64,000 nt of DNA. It comes from Proteobacteria bacterium DTSAM18. Lineage in GTDB: Bacteria > Myxococcota_A > UBA796 > GCA-2862545. The stretch lies in NCBI GenBank assembly GCA_028767165.1, contig JARACJ010000002.1, positions 310,001-374,000 on the forward strand, in the 5' to 3' direction. The notes under the pieces are model-generated. The model saw only the letters and a program-made list of their open reading frames with translations, did not search any database and was not told where the DNA came from. Both the position numbers and the translations under genes were made by a program. Positions 58,951 through 64,000 of the stretch are shown here, piece by piece (the stretch's first letter is position 1; every line of letters begins with the position of its first letter).

Positions 58951-61900
58951 CTACCGTGGAACGCCCCATCCCCGGGACAGGAAGGGATCCTTGAGCTCCC
59001 GGGGCAGGGTGGAGGCGATGGAGCGGGCCATGGACTTGGCCTTGCGCGCGTGGGTCTCCCGCAGGGTGGGGTCGGTGACCGTCTGGGAGAGGTGATGCAA
59101 CGCGGACAACTGGTAGTACCGGAACGAGTACTCCCGGGAGCGGTCGTGGGCCTTCTGGAAGGCGTCGATGGCCTCCTGGGTACGGCCCATGGCGGCCTGG
59201 GCCTGCCCCACCTCGAGCAGCGTGCGCACGTTGGTCAGGGGGTAGCCGTCGTCGGGGACGTTCTCGAGCCAGCTCGGGTCGATGTCCTCGGGGGAGTCCG
59301 ATGCCACGCACACACGCGCCATCAGGGCCTCGATCTGGATGCGCTTGCCCTCGTAGTCGGCCTCGTGGAGCAGGTGGAGCAGCTCCTCGACCCGGGCGCG
59401 GGCGAACGTGGCCATGCCCATGCCCAGCATCACGCGCACGAGGGTGAGCAGCGACAGGATCTGCTCCTCGGGGGTGCCGAGGGCGCGGGACATCCGCAGG
59501 GCCTGCAGGGCGTTGCGGCGGGCCTCGTCGGGCTTGCCGAGGACCCACAGGAGGCGCGAACGCCACACCAGGCCCATGGCGATGCCGTGGATGTGCTGGA
59601 CCTCTCGGGCCTGGGCGACGGTCCGGTCGGCGAGGGCCATCGCCTTGCGCAGCACGCCGATGGCCATGTACAGCTCGACGAGGTTGACCCGGGTGACGGC
59701 CAGGGCCTCGATCATGCCGATGCGCTCGAACAGGTCGGCGGAGTTCTCCAGCCGGCGGCGGGCCTCGGCGGCCTTGCCCTCGCACATCGCCAGGATGCCC
59801 AGGCCGTTGTAGGCGAGGGCCTCGCCGCGCTGATCGTGCAGCGCCTGGGCCACGCCGAGGGACTCCTTCCACAGGTTCTCGGCGACCCCGAGGTGGCCGC
59901 GGGACCACTCGATGGCGCCGAGGTCGTACAGGGGTTTCGTGGTGAGGGAGCGGTCGTCGGCGGCGCGGGCGTGATCGAGGGCCTGGCGGATGGGCCCCTC
60001 GGCGGCGTCGATCTGGCCGATGCCCCGCAGCTGGTTGCCCCACATGCCGTAGGCGCGGGACTGCAGGCGGGGGTCGCGGACGGTGTCGGCGAGGGCGCAT
60101 GCCCGCTGGGCCTGGGTCATGGCCTCCTGCCAGCGGCCGAGGTGGTGCAGCGCGCGGGCCTTGGACAGGGCCACCTCGGTGAGCAGGCGGTCGGCGACCT
60201 CGAGGCGCATGTAGGGGCGTGCCTCGGGCTCCATCCTCAGACATCGATCGAGGTAGTTCAGCCCCTCGTCGAACAGCGATCGCCGCAGGTGTCGCTGGGC
60301 GGTCTGCAGCAGGTAGGCGTAGGCCTTGGGGGCCACCTTGGCCTGCTCGAAGTGGTAGGCGAGATCCTCGACGACGCTCGCGAGGGAGTAGCGATACTGC
60401 CGCTCGAGCACCTCGCCCATGGCCCGGTGGCGACTGCGGCGGTCGGCGTCCGACAGGGGGCCGAGCAGGATGTCGCCGAAGCGCTGGTGGGACAGCTCGA
60501 CGTGGTCCTCGCCGTCGATGCGCTTCTCCCGGACGATGTGGGCGTCGAGGAGCTCGTCGAGGGCGGCCATGACGTCGTCCTCGTCGGCGTCGGCGATCTC
60601 CAGCAGGGCGTCGAGGCTCAGGGCGCCACGGGCGGTGGCCACGATGCGCCCGACGTGGATGGCCTCGTCGCTCAGGGGCTCGATGCGCTCGGCGAGCACC
60701 TGGCGCAGGGAGGCGGGCAGGGGAAGCTGCGACCGGGAGATCTCGTCGGGCGCGAGCTCGAGGGTCCAGCGGTCGCCTGCCTGGGTGAGCACGCCGTCGT
60801 CGACGAGACCCCGCAGCATGTCGGCGATGAGGGCGGGACTGCCGTCGGTCTCCTCGAACAGGCGCTGGGCGAGGGCGTTGGCGGCCGGTGCGTCCGGCAC
60901 GACCGACATCACGAGGTCTTCCACCTCGGAGCGGTTCAGGGGCCGGATGGGCACCCGCTGCAGCGTGGAGACCTCGGGCAGCACCAGATCGGCGCCGATG
61001 GTGTTGGCGGCCATGATGTAGGCCACTGACTCGTCGCCGAGGGTGTTGCGGATGAGGTAGGCGAGCAGCTCGAGGCTGGCGCTGTCGGCCTTGTCGACGT
61101 CGTCGAGCAGCAGGACGCAGGGAGCGGTGGCGCTCACCAGCTCGCGGAAGGCGGACAGCACCGGGTAGCGCTCGCGCCGCTCCCCGAGGAACTGCTGCTC
61201 GAAGGTCTCGGTGAGGACCTCGCTGGGCTCGGCGTGGCGGGACAGGGTGCGGTAGATGGCCTCGAAGGCCCCGAAGGGGGGGCTGTCCGGCAGGCAGCGT
61301 GCGCGGGCCACCACGAGGCCGCGGCGGTTGGCCTCCTGCTCGATGATGTCCATGACCCGGGACTTGCCGTAGCCGCTGGGACCGTGGAGCAGGATGGCCT
61401 CGCCGGGGCGGTCGTGGCTGATCCGGTCGAAGACGTGCTGGGCGTGCCGGGTGAGGCTCAGGCGGCCCACGGTGCGGGGCGGCCAGCGGCCCTCGTCGCC
61501 CCCCTCGGTCTCGCCGAGCACGTGCAGGAGGTGCACGGCCGAGGCGAACCGGCGGGTGGGATCCTTGCGCAGCAGGCGCATGGTGATCTCGGACAGGTCC
61601 TCGGGCACGAGGGGGTCGATCTCGGAGGGAGACCGGGGGATCTCGTGCAGGTGCTTCTCCATGTAGCCCTGCACGGTGTGGGCGGAGAAGGGCTTGCGGC
61701 CGGTGAGCATCTGGTAGAGCACCGTGCCGAGGGCGTACAGATCGGCGCGGGAGTCCGTGGACTCGCCCTTGATCTGCTCCGGGGCGATGTAGGCGGCGGT
61801 GCCCATGACCTCGCCGGCGCGGGTGAGCTCGGTCTCCCGGTCGGTGACGAGGCCGAAGTCCATCAGCTTGACCACGCCGTCGGAGCTGCGGATCAGGATG

Positions 61901-62424
61901 TTGCCCGGGCTCACGTCGCGGTGCACGAGACCACGGCCGTGTATGTAGGCGAGCGCGCGGGTCACCTGCACGAGCACGTTGCGCACCTCAGTGAAGCGGG
62001 CCTCGGGCTCGAGGGTCTGCCAGCGCTGGATGGCGTCGCGGAGATCCTCTCCCTCCACGAGCTCCATGGAGTACCAGGGGCGCTCGTGCCACTCACCCCA
62101 CTCGTACACCTCGAGGACGTTGGGATGGCGCAGTCGGGACAGCGATCGGAACTCGCGGCGGAAGCGGGATCGCTGGGCCGGAGCATGGCTCGTGCCGTGG
62201 AGCAATTTGAGCGCTGCGCGCGCGTCGGTGTCGACGTCGACCACTTCGTAGACCCATGCCGTTCCTCCACGACCGACCCTGTCGACCACCTTGTAGTGCT
62301 CGATCAGGGTGCCCTGGACGGGATTGGTCGGGTTCGCCGCGGGAGACGGGCTTGGGTGGGCCGCTTCATCCATGCGGACGGGGACCTCCTCGGGGGGGGC
62401 TGTAGTGGCGCTTGGGGTGGGCAT
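58951..62424 (-). CDS. Ser/Thr protein kinase-AAA ATPase-TPR protein (kinase 3)
   Basis: A 1157-residue protein, first gene of the kinase island. The kinase domain has GRGGTAWV (51-58), Lys73, HRDVSPGN (168-175), DFG (189-191) and APEQ. Its Walker A is intact, GPSGYGKSR (near 355), with Walker B VLLLDDVDKA, so this paralogue keeps a functional-looking ATPase. TPR-like helices follow. An in-frame ATG at 62373 has a better ribosome site (AGGAGG) than the 62424 start, and a putative -10 lies only a few bases before 62424, so the true start may be 62373. Divergent from the PP2C gene at 62478. Confidence 0.9.
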   Translation of the reverse strand: MPTPSATTAPPEEVPVRMDEAAHPSPSPAANPTNPVQGTLIEHYKVVDRVGRGGTAWVYEVVDVDTDARAALKLLHGTSHAPAQRSRFRREFRSLSRLRHPNVLEVYEWGEWHERPWYSMELVEGEDLRDAIQRWQTLEPEARFTEVRNVLVQVTRALAYIHGRGLVHRDVSPGNILIRSSDGVVKLMDFGLVTDRETELTRAGEVMGTAAYIAPEQIKGESTDSRADLYALGTVLYQMLTGRKPFSAHTVQGYMEKHLHEIPRSPSEIDPLVPEDLSEITMRLLRKDPTRRFASAVHLLHVLGETEGGDEGRWPPRTVGRLSLTRHAQHVFDRISHDRPGEAILLHGPSGYGKSRVMDIIEQEANRRGLVVARARCLPDSPPFGAFEAIYRTLSRHAEPSEVLTETFEQQFLGERRERYPVLSAFRELVSATAPCVLLLDDVDKADSASLELLAYLIRNTLGDESVAYIMAANTIGADLVLPEVSTLQRVPIRPLNRSEVEDLVMSVVPDAPAANALAQRLFEETDGSPALIADMLRGLVDDGVLTQAGDRWTLELAPDEISRSQLPLPASLRQVLAERIEPLSDEAIHVGRIVATARGALSLDALLEIADADEDDVMAALDELLDAHIVREKRIDGEDHVELSHQRFGDILLGPLSDADRRSRHRAMGEVLERQYRYSLASVVEDLAYHFEQAKVAPKAYAYLLQTAQRHLRRSLFDEGLNYLDRCLRMEPEARPYMRLEVADRLLTEVALSKARALHHLGRWQEAMTQAQRACALADTVRDPRLQSRAYGMWGNQLRGIGQIDAAEGPIRQALDHARAADDRSLTTKPLYDLGAIEWSRGHLGVAENLWKESLGVAQALHDQRGEALAYNGLGILAMCEGKAAEARRRLENSADLFERIGMIEALAVTRVNLVELYMAIGVLRKAMALADRTVAQAREVQHIHGIAMGLVWRSRLLWVLGKPDEARRNALQALRMSRALGTPEEQILSLLTLVRVMLGMGMATFARARVEELLHLLHEADYEGKRIQIEALMARVCVASDSPEDIDPSWLENVPDDGYPLTNVRTLLEVGQAQAAMGRTQEAIDAFQKAHDRSREYSFRYYQLSALHHLSQTVTDPTLRETHARKAKSMARSIASTLPRELKDPFLSRGWGVPR

Positions 62425-62477
62425 GAAGTGGTGAATGTCAGTATAGTCAACCGGAGCGCTTACCCTCCAGAGGTCGT
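62425..62477. promoter_or_regulatory. Shared divergent promoter region of kinase island and PP2C
   Basis: Only 53 bases separate the kinase 3 start and the PP2C start. On the minus strand TTGACTATACT (near 62438-62450) offers overlapping -35-like and -10-like elements; on the plus strand TATAGT at 62432-62437 is a candidate -10. The PP2C gene also has AGAGG just before its ATG. The layout implies linked control of kinases and phosphatase. Confidence 0.4.
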
Positions 62478-63236
62478 ATGAACATCGAGGCCTACGGCCG
62501 GACCGACGTCGGTCCGGTACGCGACAACAATGAGGACTCCCTGCTGCTGGACACCGAGATGGGTGTCTTCGTGGTGGCGGACGGAATGGGGGGCCACGCG
62601 GGCGGCGAAGTCGCCTCGGAGATGGCCGTCAATGCGGTGCATTCGGTGCTGATTGGCCAGACCGATCCCGACGAGACCCAGCTGGTGGCACCGGACACCC
62701 TGGCGTCCACGGATCAGATCATGGCCGAACGCCTTCGGTACGCGATGAACCAGGCCTCGATCCAGATCAGGAAGGAGTCGGAAGAGCGCCCCGAGACACG
62801 CGGTATGGGCACCACGGTGGTGGCCATCGTGGTCGACGGCCGCAACGCCTACATCGCCCACGTGGGCGACTCACGGGCCTACCTGCTCCGCGGTGGCGAG
62901 CTCACCCGGCTCACCCGCGACCACACGGTGGTGCAGCAGGAGATCGATGCCGGTCGCCTCACCCCCGAGCTGGCGCGGCTGCTCCCCCACCGCAACCTGC
63001 TCACGCAGTCGGTGGGCTACCACGGCCCCGTGGAGCCCGACACGAGCCACCACGAGGTCCAGGGCGGCGACGTCTTCATGATGTGCACCGACGGCCTCAC
63101 CGACGTGCTCGACGACGACCGCATCGCGGAGCTGATGCGCGGCGCCGCCGTCGAGGATCTGTGCGACGTGCTCGTCGATGCGGCGCTGGAGAACGGTACC
63201 CAGGACAACGTGACCGTGGCGGTGGTGGGTACCTGA
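62478..63236 (+). CDS. PP2C-type Ser/Thr protein phosphatase
   Basis: A 252-residue single-domain phosphatase. All metal and phosphate motifs are present: GPVRDNNEDS, VADGMGGHAGGEVAS, GMGTTVVAI, HVGDSRAYLLRG, MCTDGLTDVLDDD and TQDNVTVAVV. It would reverse phosphorylation by Hanks-type kinases in the cytoplasm. Its gene shares a 53-base divergent region with the three-kinase operon, so it is a plausible partner of those kinases. It is unrelated in domain plan to the pseudokinase-PP2C fusion at 9770-11260, though the catalytic domains are homologous. Confidence 0.95.
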   Translation: MNIEAYGRTDVGPVRDNNEDSLLLDTEMGVFVVADGMGGHAGGEVASEMAVNAVHSVLIGQTDPDETQLVAPDTLASTDQIMAERLRYAMNQASIQIRKESEERPETRGMGTTVVAIVVDGRNAYIAHVGDSRAYLLRGGELTRLTRDHTVVQQEIDAGRLTPELARLLPHRNLLTQSVGYHGPVEPDTSHHEVQGGDVFMMCTDGLTDVLDDDRIAELMRGAAVEDLCDVLVDAALENGTQDNVTVAVVGT

Positions 63237-63301
63237 GGCGCCTTTGCTCCCCGATCCACTTCGTCGAAGGCGTCCTTCGGGAGCTGAGGTGTCGCAGGGT
63301 C

Positions 63302-63579
63302 GCTTTTCCACCACGGAGACACGGAGCTCCACGGAGGAGGCACGGAGGCCGGAACGGCTCGACAGCGAGTGGTTCCGGCCTTCTGGCGTTCGGTGTTCAT
63401 GTGGGGACCTTCGCCACATCGCCAGGACGGCACCTGCCCGAACCCGGCATTGCAGCGGCGGCTGACCGACAGCTCCCCCTCGAAGGATCGGACCCGCCAG
63501 GACCGGTGTCTCCCTTCATCGGCTCGAGCATCCAGGCTCGGTGGCCCTCCGTGTGATCTCCGTGGCTCCGTGGTGAAGC
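63302..63579. repeat. Long-range inverted repeat with internal hairpin
   Basis: The segment beginning CCACCACGGAGACACGGAG (63308 on) is a near reverse complement of the one ending CTCCGTGGCTCCGTGGTG (to about 63576), and inside them GGCCGGAAC (63347-63355) pairs with GTTCCGGCC (63372-63380). No gene is seen in the 63237-63596 gap. The outer arms look like the ends of a small non-autonomous element; the inner hairpin could terminate the PP2C transcript. Confidence 0.5.
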
Positions 63580-63596
63580 ACGCCCCTGCACAGCCT

Positions 63597-64000
63597 TCAC
63601 CCGCCGACGGCCGTCTCCACCTCGTCGACCACGTCCCGCGCCATCGACTCCACGAGCCGCACGAAGCCCCTCGTGAGCTCGCTGCGGCCGTAGAGCTGGC
63701 CGTCGCCGCCCTCGAACAGCTCCACCTGCCAGGTCTGGCCCTTGCCGCGGGCGGCGTAGGCCAGCACCCGCGTGGAGCCTTCGGGCAGCTCGGTGACGTA
63801 GTCCTGCACCTGGATGCGGAGCAGGGTGTCCATCCAGCCCTGGATGTCGGGGTCGGGGGTGTCGGGGTCGTCCTTGCCCGCCCAGAAGGCGGCCTGGGGA
63901 TCGAAGCGGTTGCCGTGGACCAGCGTGCGGGTGCCGCCGGAGGTCTGCAGGCCGACGGTCTCGATGTCGGCCGGCTCGAGCGGCAGCAGGCGGCGCTCCA
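63597..64000 (-). CDS. C-terminal part of an unassigned protein, cut by the right edge
   Basis: A frame open to the right edge; about 133 residues are visible. The ATG at 63833 is internal, because the coding pattern continues upstream (ERRLLPLEPADIETVGL, SGGTRTLVHGNRFDP, AAFWAG). The N-terminal visible part is reminiscent of DUF4340-type proteins of gliding/ABC-associated systems, but too little is seen to assign it. The C-terminal part is a mixed alpha/beta region ending RDVVDEVETAVGG. Confidence 0.6.
   Translation of the reverse strand, partial: ERRLLPLEPADIETVGLQTSGGTRTLVHGNRFDPQAAFWAGKDDPDTPDPDIQGWMDTLLRIQVQDYVTELPEGSTRVLAYAARGKGQTWQVELFEGGDGQLYGRSELTRGFVRLVESMARDVVDEVETAVGG

Noticed and set aside
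55775-59095. A very long open frame on the plus strand opposite kinases 1 and 2
   Set aside because: High-GC genes leave long open frames on the opposite strand. Its translation is Val/Gly/Leu/Ala-rich repeats with no family similarity, whereas the minus strand gives intact kinase motifs.
1-64000. CRISPR array, phage or transposase genes
   Set aside because: No regularly spaced direct repeats of CRISPR size, no integrase, recombinase, terminase or transposase motifs were found. The repeats present are palindromic intergenic elements.

Overview
The window is high-GC DNA (roughly two thirds G+C by eye) from what looks like a member of the Myxococcota (former Deltaproteobacteria). Three things point that way. 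A secreted trypsin-like protease ends in a Cys/Gly-rich MYXO-CTERM sorting tail (50830-51999). There is a PilZ protein of the type expanded in myxobacteria (50389-50748). Several large Ser/Thr kinase-AAA-TPR proteins are present, together with many lipoproteins. Nothing looks like an integrated phage, a transposase or a CRISPR array. The exact lineage cannot be fixed from the sequence alone.

Layout. 1-3250: an accessory block with two diverged paralogues (one cut by the left edge, one AT-rich and membrane anchored) around a small secreted protein gene that may be frameshifted. 3275-9530 (minus): a tightly packed five-gene operon of four lipoproteins and an outer-membrane barrel. It carries an active-looking phospholipase D-fold enzyme with a lamin-tail domain, a PLD paralogue without catalytic lysines, a second lamin-tail lipoprotein and an OB-fold-like lipoprotein. 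9770-13910: a zinc-ribbon/pseudokinase/PP2C fusion and a convergent sulfatase-like lipoprotein. 14264-19141: a TonB-dependent receptor with two lipoproteins, closed by a strong terminator. 19359-28292: housekeeping genes (CCA-adding enzyme, tadA, two tRNA-Ser, SRP RNA, rluA-type synthase, recR, ybaB, dnaX) with an asparagine-synthetase-like protein that has lost its key residues. 28326-35377: a TamA/TamB-like envelope pair. 35406-43750: small genes (retropepsin-like protease, EEP-family protein, CARDB-like secreted protein, DUF1992 protein, DEDDh exonuclease) separated by gaps rich in palindromic repeats.

43782-50216 (plus) is a compact futalosine-pathway menaquinone operon: polyprenyl diphosphate synthase, UbiX-type flavin prenyltransferase, mqnE, mqnA, aminofutalosine deaminase and a UbiA-type prenyltransferase. 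Most genes overlap by four bases. Its MqnA is fused to a cysteine-free remnant of the radical-SAM enzyme MqnC. 52069-62424 (minus) is a kinase island of three paralogous Ser/Thr kinase-ATPase-TPR proteins, divergent from a PP2C phosphatase (62478-63236), so kinases and a likely antagonist share one promoter region.

The strongest candidates for something undescribed are: (i) the surface PLD/lamin-tail/OB-fold/barrel operon, which could be an extracellular nucleic-acid handling system; (ii) the MqnA-pseudoMqnC fusion; (iii) two families of intergenic palindromic elements whose copies differ by compensatory changes in their stems; (iv) a recurring pattern of enzyme folds that keep their shape but have lost catalytic residues (pseudo-PLD, pseudokinase, asparagine-synthetase-like protein, alpha/beta-hydrolase-like protein, pseudoMqnC).
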